Shown here: positions 32,753-42,527 of the stretch, piece after piece
How the letters are laid out: each line of letters opens with the position of its first letter
How positions within the stretch are numbered: the first letter of the stretch is position 1
NCBI GenBank assembly: GCA_964467165.1
Contig: CAYXOL010000007.1
Location: forward strand, 1-64,000
Reading direction: 5' to 3'
From: Clostridium_AD sp964467165
Lineage (GTDB): Bacteria > Bacillota > Clostridia > Clostridiales > Clostridiaceae
Length of the DNA: 64,000 bases
Position numbers and translations under genes: made by a program
Notes under the pieces: model-generated
Told to the model about the DNA's origin: nothing
The model's database searches: none
Seen by the model: the letters and a program-made list of their open reading frames with translations, nothing else

Positions 32753-33745
32753 ATGAGAGTTTTATTGTGTGTTAGACAAGATTACTATAAAAATTTTGCA
32801 GGAGATTCCATGCAAGTAATTAAGACGGCTGAGAACCTACGCAAATTAGGGGTAATTGTAGATATAAATGATGGTGGCATATATGACTATTCGAATTATG
32901 ATATAGTACATTTATTTAATATTGCTACTACTGGAGAAACATATAGATACTTTAAGATTGCAAACTTTTATAAACGGAATATAGTTATATCTCCAATGCA
33001 TTTGGATATGAAAAAATATAACATGATAAATAATAAAATTGAAACCATTAAACTATATGAAAGATGCAATAGTTATAAAAAAGAAATTTTAAAAAAGTGT
33101 AAAGTTGTATTTTGCAATAGCGAATTAGAAAAGTCGCTTATAAGGAATGAATTTAATGTTAATACAGAATATAGAGTTATATACAATGGAGTAGAAGTTG
33201 AAAATGACGATGTACCTCTATATAATTTTACTGAGAGATATAATTTAAATAATTATGTTTTATGTGTGGGAAGAATTTGTGAAAGCAAAAATCAGCTTGC
33301 GCTATGTAATGTATGTGATCAATTAGGGAAGCAGTTGGTATTAATTGGAATCGGAAATGAAAATGAGTATCTTGAAAAATGCACCAACTTTAAAAATGTA
33401 ATATATATGGGATTTATGGATAGTTATAATGTATACAATGCCTATAGATTTGCAAAAGTACATGTAAATCCAAGCTTTGTAGAAATGCCAGGTTTATCTT
33501 CACTTGAGGCAGCAGCAAGTGGCTGTAATGTAGTTTCAACCCAGGAAGGATGCGCAATTGAATATTTTAAAGATATGGCACTATATTGCGATCCCTATGA
33601 TAACCAAAGCATGTTAAGTGCAGTAAAGTGTGGATTTAAAAAACGTAAGAATAATGTGCTTAAAAATTATGTTAATAAAAATTACACTTGGGAGAAATCA
33701 TCAAATGAATTATATAAAAGCTATTTAGAAATTTTAGCCCATTAA
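32753..33745 (+). CDS. Glycosyltransferase, GT4-like
   Basis: A 330-residue GT-B fold enzyme. The C-terminal half has VLCVGRICESKNQLAL (residues about 165-180) and the nucleotide-sugar-binding block VNPSFVEMPGLSSLEAAASG near 245, where the usual ExFG(L/I) acidic motif appears as EMPGLSSLEA. Donor and acceptor are unknown. ATG 32753 follows AGGGGGA by about 8 bases; the frame is open 12 codons up but unsupported. It stands alone, away from the polysaccharide cluster. Confidence 0.82.
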   Translation: MRVLLCVRQDYYKNFAGDSMQVIKTAENLRKLGVIVDINDGGIYDYSNYDIVHLFNIATTGETYRYFKIANFYKRNIVISPMHLDMKKYNMINNKIETIKLYERCNSYKKEILKKCKVVFCNSELEKSLIRNEFNVNTEYRVIYNGVEVENDDVPLYNFTERYNLNNYVLCVGRICESKNQLALCNVCDQLGKQLVLIGIGNENEYLEKCTNFKNVIYMGFMDSYNVYNAYRFAKVHVNPSFVEMPGLSSLEAAASGCNVVSTQEGCAIEYFKDMALYCDPYDNQSMLSAVKCGFKKRKNNVLKNYVNKNYTWEKSSNELYKSYLEILAH

Positions 33746-33844
33746 GGTAACTGTTACTTGAGAAAATAGTAAAATCTATTTATAAACCAAGAGTTTTTTT
33801 CTATTGAAACTGGGAGTGGTAGGTTTACTCTTTATAAAGAACTT

Positions 33845-33882
33845 AAAGAATCATCCAAATATTTTTGGATGATTCTTTTTTT
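33845..33882. terminator. Bidirectional terminator between convergent genes
   Basis: AAAGAATCATCCAAA (33845-33859) pairs with TTTGGATGATTCTTT, with A-run on one side and T-run on the other. Confidence 0.85.
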
Positions 33883-35875
33883 ACAATGCATTTCTCACAT
33901 AAAGTATATATTTAGCTCTATCTAAAGGATTAACACCAATTCTTTCTCTTATGGATCCTAGTTCTAAGCAGCATGGCTCATAATTTGAAAATCCAGTTGT
34001 CATTACTGCTTTCCCTGAAGAAATTCTTCCTAAGTCTCCGGGATATTCAAGTGAAGTGGATACAGGCATTTTTCCTTCTATTGTAAATGTGCCATTGTGT
34101 ATAAATGGAGTTTCAAAGCTCCCTCGCATTTTTATAATATCATTTAAAACCCTCCCACCTACATCCTCAGGTACAGTAATCCTAAACTTAATAATTGGTT
34201 CGAGGAGTGTAGTGCCTATTTCATTTAAGCCTCTCATGATGCCCATGGCGGATGAGGTGGCAAAGTCTCCAGTTCGTGAATGCATAACATGGTCCTCACC
34301 GTATGTAAGGGTTATCTTTAAATCTGTCACTGGCCAGCCGTATATACCTTGACTTAAAATTCGCTCTAAATTATCTTCTATTTCTCGTTGATACTTTAAC
34401 TTTACTTTTTCAGTCCTTACCTTAGATTCATAGATAAGACCAGTTCCCATTGGTAGGGGTTCAATTAAAAATTCAACGATAGCCCAGCAGGGTTTTGGCA
34501 TAGTATAACGTGATTCACCATATCCGCTTGATATAGGTGTTTCCTTGTAGATAACAGAGGGTGAACCAAAGGTAACCTCAAGGTTAAATCTCTCCATTAA
34601 AATAGCTTCTATATATTCAATTTGTATTTTACCCATAATTCGAATATGAAGTTCTTTTTTTTCTTTTATCCATTGCAGGTTAAGAAGGGGATCTTCTTCT
34701 TGTAATATAGTTAAAGCATCCACTAAAGCTATATAGTCTTCTTGAATTTTCGAATAAATTCTTAATGTAAGAAGTGGCGTTGTAATTGTTTGAAGCCTGG
34801 GAATATGAGATTTGCTTCCAAGAATATCGTAGGTACTACAACTCAGGCCACTCACCATTACCAAATCACTACTGCTAGCAGATTTTACATCAATTTGTTT
34901 TTGATTAAGAAGTTTTTTTATCATTGTAATCTTTTCACTTTTGCCTGTGGTTATATTAAGAATATCATCTCTGGTAGATAGTGATCCACTAAATATTTTA
35001 ATATGAGCTATTTTACCTAATGTGTTGTTATGGGAAATTTTATAGACCAGTGCGGAAAGCTCAGAATCATCTAAGTTCTCTGGACCTGGAAGATAATCTA
35101 TTATGCCGTCCAGAAGTTCCACAATACCTTCGCCTCTTAGTGCAGTGCCATAGAGTACAGGGTAGATTTTACCTTTTATAGATTGAAGGACTATCTCATC
35201 TTTTATCATGCCCAAGGTTAAAGCACCCTGAAAAAACTTCTCTAAAAAAAATTCATTATAATTACCAAGTATATCAATTATATCTTCAAGTAATTGTATG
35301 TGATTAGCATCTTTTATTTCTGAAATATTTTTCATGTAATTTATTTTGTCAAATAAGTTGAATACAATAAATTTATTGTTTTTTTCATAGACGAATTGCA
35401 GTGGTATAAGATCTTTTGTTAAAAGTTTTTTCATGTCCGCAATAGTCTTAGAAGGGGATGCTCCCATACGATCCAGTTTGTTTATAAAGAATATTGATGG
35501 TGTATTTAATTCTTTTAAAGCATTAAAATACACTTCTGTTTGAGGTTGAACGCCTTCTACTGAGGACAATACTACTATAGCACCATCTAAAACACCGATA
35601 CTTCTCTCTACTTCAGAACTGAAATCAATATGCCCAGGGGTATCTATAACATGGATATTGGTTTCTTTGTATTCAAGGTCAATTTCAGTTGCTTTTACTG
35701 AAATGCCTCTTTGCCTTTCAATATCTAATGAATCTGTATGGGTTGTTCCTTTATCTACACTACCTAAGATTCTGCTACAACCACTCTGATAGAGTAATTG
35801 TTCTGTTAAAGTTGTTTTTCCAGCATCTACATGAGCGACTATTCCAATATTTCTTATAGTATTCTTTACTGTCAT
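33881..35875 (-). CDS. TetM/TetB(P)-like ribosomal-protection GTPase
   Basis: A 664-residue translational GTPase related to EF-G and to tetracycline ribosome-protection proteins. GTPase motifs are AHVDAGKT (residues 14-21), the switch block RGISV, DTPGH near 80 and NKLD near 134. EF-G-like domains III-V follow, with GYGESRYTMPKPCWAIVEF in domain IV-like sequence typical of TetM relatives. Such proteins displace tetracycline from the ribosome, but many chromosomal clostridial homologues have no proven resistance role. ATG 35875 follows GGAGA; TTG 35896 is less likely. No transfer genes nearby suggest acquisition. Confidence 0.87.
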   Translation of the reverse strand: MTVKNTIRNIGIVAHVDAGKTTLTEQLLYQSGCSRILGSVDKGTTHTDSLDIERQRGISVKATEIDLEYKETNIHVIDTPGHIDFSSEVERSIGVLDGAIVVLSSVEGVQPQTEVYFNALKELNTPSIFFINKLDRMGASPSKTIADMKKLLTKDLIPLQFVYEKNNKFIVFNLFDKINYMKNISEIKDANHIQLLEDIIDILGNYNEFFLEKFFQGALTLGMIKDEIVLQSIKGKIYPVLYGTALRGEGIVELLDGIIDYLPGPENLDDSELSALVYKISHNNTLGKIAHIKIFSGSLSTRDDILNITTGKSEKITMIKKLLNQKQIDVKSASSSDLVMVSGLSCSTYDILGSKSHIPRLQTITTPLLTLRIYSKIQEDYIALVDALTILQEEDPLLNLQWIKEKKELHIRIMGKIQIEYIEAILMERFNLEVTFGSPSVIYKETPISSGYGESRYTMPKPCWAIVEFLIEPLPMGTGLIYESKVRTEKVKLKYQREIEDNLERILSQGIYGWPVTDLKITLTYGEDHVMHSRTGDFATSSAMGIMRGLNEIGTTLLEPIIKFRITVPEDVGGRVLNDIIKMRGSFETPFIHNGTFTIEGKMPVSTSLEYPGDLGRISSGKAVMTTGFSNYEPCCLELGSIRERIGVNPLDRAKYILYVRNAL

Positions 35876-36089
35876 ATTTTTATCTCCATTAACCAAATTT
35901 TTTTAGGCTAATCATCCCTGAAAAAATAATTAGCAGGTAGGCTAGTCTATTTTTTATTATATTCCATTAATTTTATTGTGTCTATGAGTATAAAATATGA
36001 GCAATATTATATAAAATCTTATAACCTCTTAATTTATAACAATTTTTATTGTATAATAAGAAATAGAACACTTAATAGGAGAGATGTAA

Positions 36090-38468
36090 ATGGATAAAAT
36101 AGAATTACTAGCCCCTGCTGGAAGTATGGAAAGCGTTATTGCAGCAGTGCAAATGAGGGCAGATGCAGTTTATATAGGAGGAAGCAAATTCTCAGCAAGA
36201 GCCTATGCTTTTAATTTTGATGATGAGAATATTGCTTGCGCCGTAGATTATTGCCACATATATGGAGTACGCGTATATGTTACTTTAAATACCTTAGTAA
36301 AGGATAATGAACTTAAAGAAGTTATGGAATATGTAAGCTTTTTATATAGTGTAGGAGTAGATGCATTGATAGTTCAAGATACGGGACTCATATACTTAAT
36401 AAGAAATAATTTCCCGGATTTTGAACTTCATGCCTCTACGCAAATGACGATTCACAATGGTGAAGGTGCCTTATTTTTAAAAAACATAGGTTTCAAAAGG
36501 ATAGTGTTGTCAAGAGAACTTAGTTTAAGTGAAATTGATTACATATCTAATACACTAAAAGTTGAAACAGAAGTTTTTGTTCATGGAGCACTGTGTATAT
36601 GCTATTCAGGTCAGTGCCTTATGAGCAGTATTATAGGTGGTAGAAGTGGGAATAGAGGTAGATGTGCCCAGCCCTGTAGATTACCTTATACACTAATAGA
36701 TAAAAACACTAATAAGGAGCATAAGGCATATATTTTAAGCCCTAAAGATACTTGTACTTTAGATAACTTAAAAGATATAGTAAGAGCGGGCGCTTCTTCA
36801 TTAAAAATTGAAGGCAGAATGAAAAAACCAGAATATGTATCAGGCGTGGTGGAGATATATAGACGTGAACTTGACAATATTTATAATAATACAATACAAA
36901 AGTTAGATGGGGATACTAAAGTTTTAACACAATTATTTAATAGAGAAGGTTTTTCAAAGGCCTATCTGTATGGTAATAGTGGAAAAGATATGATGGCATA
37001 TAAGGTTCCTAAGAATTCTGGAATTCCAATAGGAAAAGTTGCCGCTGATTTATCAGTAACTCTTTTAGAAAAGGTAGCTTTAAAAGATGGCATTATGTTT
37101 GGTGAAGATGGGTTTGCCATATCAAAGATTATTGCAAATGAAATAGAAATTGAAAAAGCAATGATGGGAGAAAAGGTCTTATTAAAACCAACTAAATTTA
37201 AAGCTGGAGACACCTTATATAAGATTTCTGATGTGGAACTCATGAATGAGCTTTCAAAAAGTTATAGTGACAAGTTTAAACGGAAAATACAATTAAACCT
37301 TTCAATAGTATTTAGTGTAAATAAGCCACTGTGCATAAGTACTAGTTACATGGGAGAGGACTTCAATGTACTAGGAGAGCTTGTTCAAACGGCTGTAAAT
37401 AAGCCTTTAGACAGAGAACGTGTTATTAAGAGCCTCTCCAAAACGGGGGACACTCCTTTCGAAATAAATGATGTGAACTTTGAAAGCTTTGAAGATGGAT
37501 TCCTGCCAATGGCTGCATTAAATTCAGTTAGGCGAGAATTAACAGAGAATATTCAAAAACACATAATAGGTAAGTATAAAAGAGATGCAAATACTACACA
37601 GATTAATTACGATAAAAAGAAGAGTTTACAAGTTGATGTGAATTTTAATGAACCTATAGCCACGCAAGATAGTATTATGCCAGAGACACTTATATATGTA
37701 AGTAATGAGGAGCAGTTAAGAGCAGTACTAGAAGTGGGCTTTGATAATATTGCTATAAATCCTTTTATGAGGCAGTGTAACATCAACATTAATAGGCATG
37801 ATGTGAATATTTATCTGAAAGTACCTAATATTATTAAGGGTGAATTTGAAAGTGTTTGTGACTTTATTGAAAATAACTTAGGTAAAATAAAAGGCATTAT
37901 TACAGCAAATTTAGGTGTAATTAATAGGTTTAACAAGAAAATCAGTATAATTGGAGACTATAAATTAAATGTTTTTAACACTTATTCAGGAGATTTTTAC
38001 AAGGATTTCCTTACGGGAACTTGTATTAGTGCAGAACTTAACCAAAAGGAAGTCAAAGAAATAGGGACTAAAAATTCACTTCCACTACAAATTATGGTTT
38101 ATGGTAAATATGAACTTATGGTTAGTGAATACTGTGCTATAGGAAGTGTTTTTGGTAACAAAAATGGCAATAGTGCTTGCATAGAGAAATGTACTAATGG
38201 TTGTTATACACTTAAGGATAGAATGGGAGAAGAATTTAGGGTCGATACTGACAAATATTGTAGAAGCTATATTTACAATAATGTACCAGTAAATTTGATT
38301 TCTAATATGACAGAAATCATAAAAAATAAAATTTCCTGTTTTAGATTAGATTTTATACATGAGACTTATGAGGAAACCCTTCAGGTTCTTGGGAATTACA
38401 ATAAAAGAACTTGGAGCACAGAATTCAAAGATTATACGAGGGGCCACTATAAAAGAGGCGTGGAATAA
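36090..38468 (+). CDS. U32 family peptidase (TrhP/RlhA type, DUF3656)
   Basis: A 792-residue protein. The N-terminal half is a U32 domain with LLAPAGSMESV at the start and the PROSITE-type signature EVFVHGALCICYSGQCLMS near residue 165, then GNRGRCAQPCRLPY with further conserved cysteines. DUF3656-like and C-terminal domains follow. U32 proteins of this class make 5-hydroxyuridine in tRNA or 5-hydroxycytidine in 23S rRNA from prephenate, rather than acting as proteases. AGGAGAG precedes the ATG. It begins an operon with mutS2 (18 bp gap). Confidence 0.9.
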   Translation: MDKIELLAPAGSMESVIAAVQMRADAVYIGGSKFSARAYAFNFDDENIACAVDYCHIYGVRVYVTLNTLVKDNELKEVMEYVSFLYSVGVDALIVQDTGLIYLIRNNFPDFELHASTQMTIHNGEGALFLKNIGFKRIVLSRELSLSEIDYISNTLKVETEVFVHGALCICYSGQCLMSSIIGGRSGNRGRCAQPCRLPYTLIDKNTNKEHKAYILSPKDTCTLDNLKDIVRAGASSLKIEGRMKKPEYVSGVVEIYRRELDNIYNNTIQKLDGDTKVLTQLFNREGFSKAYLYGNSGKDMMAYKVPKNSGIPIGKVAADLSVTLLEKVALKDGIMFGEDGFAISKIIANEIEIEKAMMGEKVLLKPTKFKAGDTLYKISDVELMNELSKSYSDKFKRKIQLNLSIVFSVNKPLCISTSYMGEDFNVLGELVQTAVNKPLDRERVIKSLSKTGDTPFEINDVNFESFEDGFLPMAALNSVRRELTENIQKHIIGKYKRDANTTQINYDKKKSLQVDVNFNEPIATQDSIMPETLIYVSNEEQLRAVLEVGFDNIAINPFMRQCNININRHDVNIYLKVPNIIKGEFESVCDFIENNLGKIKGIITANLGVINRFNKKISIIGDYKLNVFNTYSGDFYKDFLTGTCISAELNQKEVKEIGTKNSLPLQIMVYGKYELMVSEYCAIGSVFGNKNGNSACIEKCTNGCYTLKDRMGEEFRVDTDKYCRSYIYNNVPVNLISNMTEIIKNKISCFRLDFIHETYEETLQVLGNYNKRTWSTEFKDYTRGHYKRGVE

Positions 38469-38486
38469 AAGAAAGACGGTGAAACT

Positions 38487-40850
38487 ATGAATACTAAATC
38501 ATTAAGAGTATTAGAATATTATAAGATTAAAGATAAAATTAAAGAATATACCCATACAACAGCTGGTAAGGATATCATAGAAAAATTAGAACCATACACC
38601 AATATGTATGAAGTACGAGAACATCTCCAAGAGACCAATGAAGCACTACTGCTTTTATCAAAAAAAGGAAGTGCACCTTTTGAAGGGATATATGACGTTC
38701 GAGATGCTATAAGTAGGGCATCAAAAGGTGCCGCACTTATGCCAACACAGCTACTGCGAATAGCTCAAATGCTCAGGTGTGCTAGATTGTTTCAGAATTA
38801 TGTTGGAAACAAAGGGATTGATACTTCTAGGGTATTAGAGGATATATGTATTGGAATTGTCCCAATAAAAAAACTTGAAGATGAGATTTTTATAGCTATA
38901 ATAAGTGATGATGAAATATCTGATAGGGCTAGTAGTTTACTTTTTAGCCTAAGAAAATCATTAAAAGAGAAGAATGCTTCCGTAAAAGAAAAGGTAAATT
39001 CACTAGTTAGGTCTAATGCAAAATATCTTCAAGAAAGTCTTTATACTATAAGAGGCGATCGATATGTAATTCCAGTTAAAATAGAACATAAAGGCAGTGT
39101 TCCGGGTATTGTTCATGATCAGAGTTCTTCTGGAGCTACATTATTCATTGAGCCAATGAGTCTCGTGAATTTAAACAATGAAATTAAGGAAGTCATGTTA
39201 AAGGAAAAAGCTGAAGTTGAAAGAATTTTAGCGGAATTATCCTATAAGGTTTATGAAAATATAAATATTGTTACAAACAATGCTAATATAGTGTGGGAAC
39301 TGGATTTTATTTTTGCTAAAGCCAGATATGCAATAGAAATTAATGCTATTATACCTAATGTAAATGATGAGGGGATAATAGATATAATTGAGGCTCGCCA
39401 CCCTTTGATAGACCCTAAAGTAGTGGTTTCTAGTAATATTTACTTAGGAAGAGGATTTACCTCACTAGTAATAACAGGACCAAACACTGGTGGGAAAACT
39501 GTAACCTTAAAAACTGTAGGGTTAATACAATTAATGGCTATGAGTGGGTTTTTAATTCCAGCTAGAGATGGCTCCACGGTAAGTTTTTTCAATGAAATAT
39601 TTGCAGATATAGGTGATGAGCAAAGTATAGAACAAAGCTTATCTACTTTTTCCTCTCATATGACAAACATAGTAAACATAATTGAAAAAGCAGATAAAAA
39701 AACCTTGGCTCTATTTGATGAATTAGGAGCTGGAACAGATCCTACTGAGGGAGCAGCGCTTGCTGTATCAATTCTAGAAAATTTAAGAGCAAGAGGTACA
39801 AAAGTAGTTGCAACAACACATTATAGTGAATTAAAGGGATATGCGTTAAAAACTACAGGGGTGGAGAATGCCTCTGTAGAATTTAATGTGGACACATTAA
39901 GCCCTACTTATAGACTAATAATTGGAGTGCCAGGTAAATCCAATGCTTTTGAGATTTCTAAGAGACTAGGCTTACCTGAGTATATTATTAAAAATGCTAG
40001 AGAAAATATTTCTAAAGAAACCTTAGAGTTTGAAGAATTAGTTCAAAGTCTACAAGAAAAGAGCATAAAGGCAGAACGGGATGCTAGGATGGCAGAGGGT
40101 TTGAAACTAGAAGCTAGTAAGTTAAAGGAGAAATACCAGGAAAAATTGTATAAACTTGAAAACATCAGAGAAAATGCAATGTATGAGGCTCAAAGAGAAG
40201 CAAAAAGGCTAGTAAGAAATGCTAAGGAAGAATCTGATGCTATTCTTAAAAATATGCGAGAATTAGAAAAACTGGGATTTCCATCAGAAGCAAGACAAAT
40301 GCTTGAAGAGGAAAGAATTAAAATCAAAGCTAAGCTTGAAAGCTTAGATAAACATGTAGAAAAGAACAAGGATGATCTAGGAGAAAAGCTAAAAACTGTA
40401 AAGGAAGGCCAAGAGGTATATTTACCATCTCTTGATCAGAAGGTTATTGTTATTTCAAAACCTGATAGCAGGGGTGAGGTGCAAGTTCAAGCAGGCATTA
40501 TGAAAATAAATGTTAAAGTAGATGATTTGCGCAAATCAAAGATTACCCAGGAAGAAAAGAAAAAGGCAAAGATAAATAAAAGAGAACTTAAGCTAAATTT
40601 AAGAAATGTGTCCACTTCTGTAGATTTGAGAGGTATGGACGCGCAAGAAGCTATTTATATAGTTGATAAATATTTAGATGATGCTTATCTAGGTGGACTT
40701 AAGGAAATTACTATTATTCATGGTAAAGGCACAGGAGTTCTAAGAAATACTATTACAGATATGTTAAAGAGACATGGTCATGCTAAAACCTATAGGTTGG
40801 GGAATTATGGTGAAGGTGGTAGCGGAGTTACAGTTGTGGAACTTAAATAG
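38487..40850 (+). CDS. mutS2: MutS2 family ATPase/endonuclease
   Basis: A 787-residue protein lacking the mismatch-recognition domains of MutS. Walker A GPNTGGKTVT lies near residue 331 and Walker B LALFDELGAGTDPTEG near 405. A long coiled coil (about 515-640) follows, then a KOW-like segment and a C-terminal Smr nuclease domain from about 710 (VDLRGMDAQEA, IIHGKGTGVLR). MutS2 limits recombination or rescues collided ribosomes, depending on species. Second gene of a four-gene operon. Confidence 0.95.
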   Translation: MNTKSLRVLEYYKIKDKIKEYTHTTAGKDIIEKLEPYTNMYEVREHLQETNEALLLLSKKGSAPFEGIYDVRDAISRASKGAALMPTQLLRIAQMLRCARLFQNYVGNKGIDTSRVLEDICIGIVPIKKLEDEIFIAIISDDEISDRASSLLFSLRKSLKEKNASVKEKVNSLVRSNAKYLQESLYTIRGDRYVIPVKIEHKGSVPGIVHDQSSSGATLFIEPMSLVNLNNEIKEVMLKEKAEVERILAELSYKVYENINIVTNNANIVWELDFIFAKARYAIEINAIIPNVNDEGIIDIIEARHPLIDPKVVVSSNIYLGRGFTSLVITGPNTGGKTVTLKTVGLIQLMAMSGFLIPARDGSTVSFFNEIFADIGDEQSIEQSLSTFSSHMTNIVNIIEKADKKTLALFDELGAGTDPTEGAALAVSILENLRARGTKVVATTHYSELKGYALKTTGVENASVEFNVDTLSPTYRLIIGVPGKSNAFEISKRLGLPEYIIKNARENISKETLEFEELVQSLQEKSIKAERDARMAEGLKLEASKLKEKYQEKLYKLENIRENAMYEAQREAKRLVRNAKEESDAILKNMRELEKLGFPSEARQMLEEERIKIKAKLESLDKHVEKNKDDLGEKLKTVKEGQEVYLPSLDQKVIVISKPDSRGEVQVQAGIMKINVKVDDLRKSKITQEEKKKAKINKRELKLNLRNVSTSVDLRGMDAQEAIYIVDKYLDDAYLGGLKEITIIHGKGTGVLRNTITDMLKRHGHAKTYRLGNYGEGGSGVTVVELK

Positions 40851-40887
40851 TTATATCTTAATTTTTGGTAAATAAAGGGGGGAGAAT

Positions 40888-41349
40888 ATGATTATTGTAA
40901 GTGCTTGTTTATGTGGTATTAATTGTAAGTATAATGGCGGTAATAATTTAGATTTAAGAGTGCTAAAACTCTTAAAAGAAGGAAAAGCAATGCCTGTTTG
41001 CCCAGAACAACTAGGCGGACAAGAAACTCCCAGAGCGCCACATGAAATTGTAAATGGATGTGGCTATGATGTACTAAATGGTAAAGCTAGGATTCTTGGG
41101 CCAGAAGGTGATGATGTAACCCAACAGTTTATAAAAGGGGCTTATGAAACATTAAGAATTGCAGAAGAGACTTCCGCTAGCATCGCTATTTTAAAGGCAA
41201 GAAGTCCATCATGTGGAGTTTCACAAATATATGATGGGACTTTTAATGGAAATAAAAGGCAGGGTAATGGAGTTACTGCGCAGTTATTATTATCTAAAGG
41301 TATAAAAGTATATACAGAAGAAGATTTAGATGGATTAAAATTTGACTAA
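40888..41349 (+). CDS. DUF523 protein
   Basis: A 153-residue cytoplasmic protein of the DUF523 family, starting IIVSACLCGINCKYNGG and with VCPEQLGGQETPR and ARSPSCGVSQIYDG. The well-conserved cysteines (positions about 7, 12, 40 and 111) suggest a metal or Fe-S site, but no activity is established. GGGGGGAG precedes the ATG. It lies between mutS2 and the oxidase gene, with gaps of 37 and 17 bp, so it belongs to the operon. Confidence 0.88.
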   Translation: MIIVSACLCGINCKYNGGNNLDLRVLKLLKEGKAMPVCPEQLGGQETPRAPHEIVNGCGYDVLNGKARILGPEGDDVTQQFIKGAYETLRIAEETSASIAILKARSPSCGVSQIYDGTFNGNKRQGNGVTAQLLLSKGIKVYTEEDLDGLKFD

Positions 41350-41366
41350 GAGAGGGGAAAAAAGAT

Positions 41367-42380
41367 ATGAATTATAAAGATGTTTTAAAAGAAGCTAAAG
41401 AAAATTTAAATAAAAGCTGTAGAGTCTGCCCTATATGCAACGGAGTTGCATGTGCGGGCGAGGTGCCTGGAATGGGTGGGAAGGGAACTGGAGATGCTTT
41501 TAAAATTAATATAGAAGCACTTAAAGCCTATAAACTTAATATGAGAACCATACATGATGCAAGAAATCCTGACACTTCTACAGAACTATTTGGGAGAAAA
41601 ATGGATATGCCTGTGTTTGCGGCTCCTGTATCGGGAACAACATTAAATATGGGTGGTAAATTTACTGAAGAAGAATATATATCATGGGTTATCAGTGGAT
41701 GCCTGGCTGGTGGAATTTTTCCAATGGTTGGTGATACTGCAGACGATTCTTTTCTTACAACAAATCTTGAACAATTAGAAAAACAGGGTGGAAATGGAAT
41801 TGTAATCATAAAGCCTTGGGAAAATGCAAATGTTATTAAAAAAATTAAACTGGCAGAAAAAGCAGGCGCTTTTGCTATAGGTATGGATATAGATGCTTGT
41901 GGACTTATTACTCTGGCCCTTGCTGGTAAACCCGTCATGCCAAAAAACGTAGAAGAAATCAAAGAGATTGTTGCTTCAACTAAGTTGCCATTTATTCTTA
42001 AGGGCATAATGACTGCAGATGAAGCGAAACTTGCAGTGCAAGCAGGAGTAGATGCAATTGTAGTTTCAAACCATGGAGGAAGGGTATTAGATCAAACACC
42101 AGGTGTAGCAGATGTGCTAGAAGAAATTGTGAAAGAGGTTAATGGAAAAATAACTATTTTAGCTGATGGCGGAGTTAGAAGTGGTGCAGATATACTTAAA
42201 ATGTTAGCTTTAGGTGCAGATGCCGTACTTATTGGAAGACCATTTGTGGTAGCATCTTTTGGGGGTGAGGCAGAAGGAGTAAAATCTTACATAGACTTCC
42301 TTAAAAGTGAACTGAAATCAGCCATGGTACTTACAGGGTGCAATTCCATAAAAAGTATTAATAAGAGGATTTTATATTAA
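41367..42380 (+). CDS. FMN-dependent alpha-hydroxy-acid oxidoreductase
   Basis: A 337-residue TIM-barrel flavoprotein of the lactate oxidase/glycolate oxidase family. The catalytic His and Arg lie in VSNHGGRVLD near residue 235, and the FMN-phosphate loops are ADGGVRSG and IGRPFV. An N-terminal CRVCPICNGVACAGEVPG cysteine cluster is typical of the anaerobe subgroup and may bind a metal. The hydroxy acid used is unknown. GAGAGGGG precedes the ATG. Last gene of the U32-mutS2 operon. Confidence 0.9.
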   Translation: MNYKDVLKEAKENLNKSCRVCPICNGVACAGEVPGMGGKGTGDAFKINIEALKAYKLNMRTIHDARNPDTSTELFGRKMDMPVFAAPVSGTTLNMGGKFTEEEYISWVISGCLAGGIFPMVGDTADDSFLTTNLEQLEKQGGNGIVIIKPWENANVIKKIKLAEKAGAFAIGMDIDACGLITLALAGKPVMPKNVEEIKEIVASTKLPFILKGIMTADEAKLAVQAGVDAIVVSNHGGRVLDQTPGVADVLEEIVKEVNGKITILADGGVRSGADILKMLALGADAVLIGRPFVVASFGGEAEGVKSYIDFLKSELKSAMVLTGCNSIKSINKRILY

Positions 42381-42388
42381 ATTTCCCT

Positions 42389-42419
42389 AAAAGTCGCATA
42401 AACATTGCGGCTTTTTTTT
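42389..42419 (+). terminator. Terminator after the U32-mutS2 operon
   Basis: AAAGTCGCA (42390-42398) pairs with TGCGGCTTT (42406-42414, one G-T pair), followed by T8. Confidence 0.85.
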
Positions 42420-42449
42420 GATTTGTTACAATTCCTTTAGCAGGTTGAA

Positions 42450-42477
42450 TTGACAAAAAAAAATCATGTACTATACT
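42450..42477 (+). promoter_or_regulatory. Promoter of glnA
   Basis: TTGACA (42450-42455), 16-bp spacer, TATACT (42472-42477), about 50 bp before the ATG. No GlnR-type site was recognised. Confidence 0.6.
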
Positions 42478-42527
42478 AAAATTATGAATATTAAAAAAAT
42501 TTAATAAAGATATAGGGGGTCTTAGAA

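Noticed and set aside
33881..35875. Confirmed tetracycline resistance gene
   Set aside because: Family membership alone does not show resistance; no mobile context and no known tet regulator or leader peptide.
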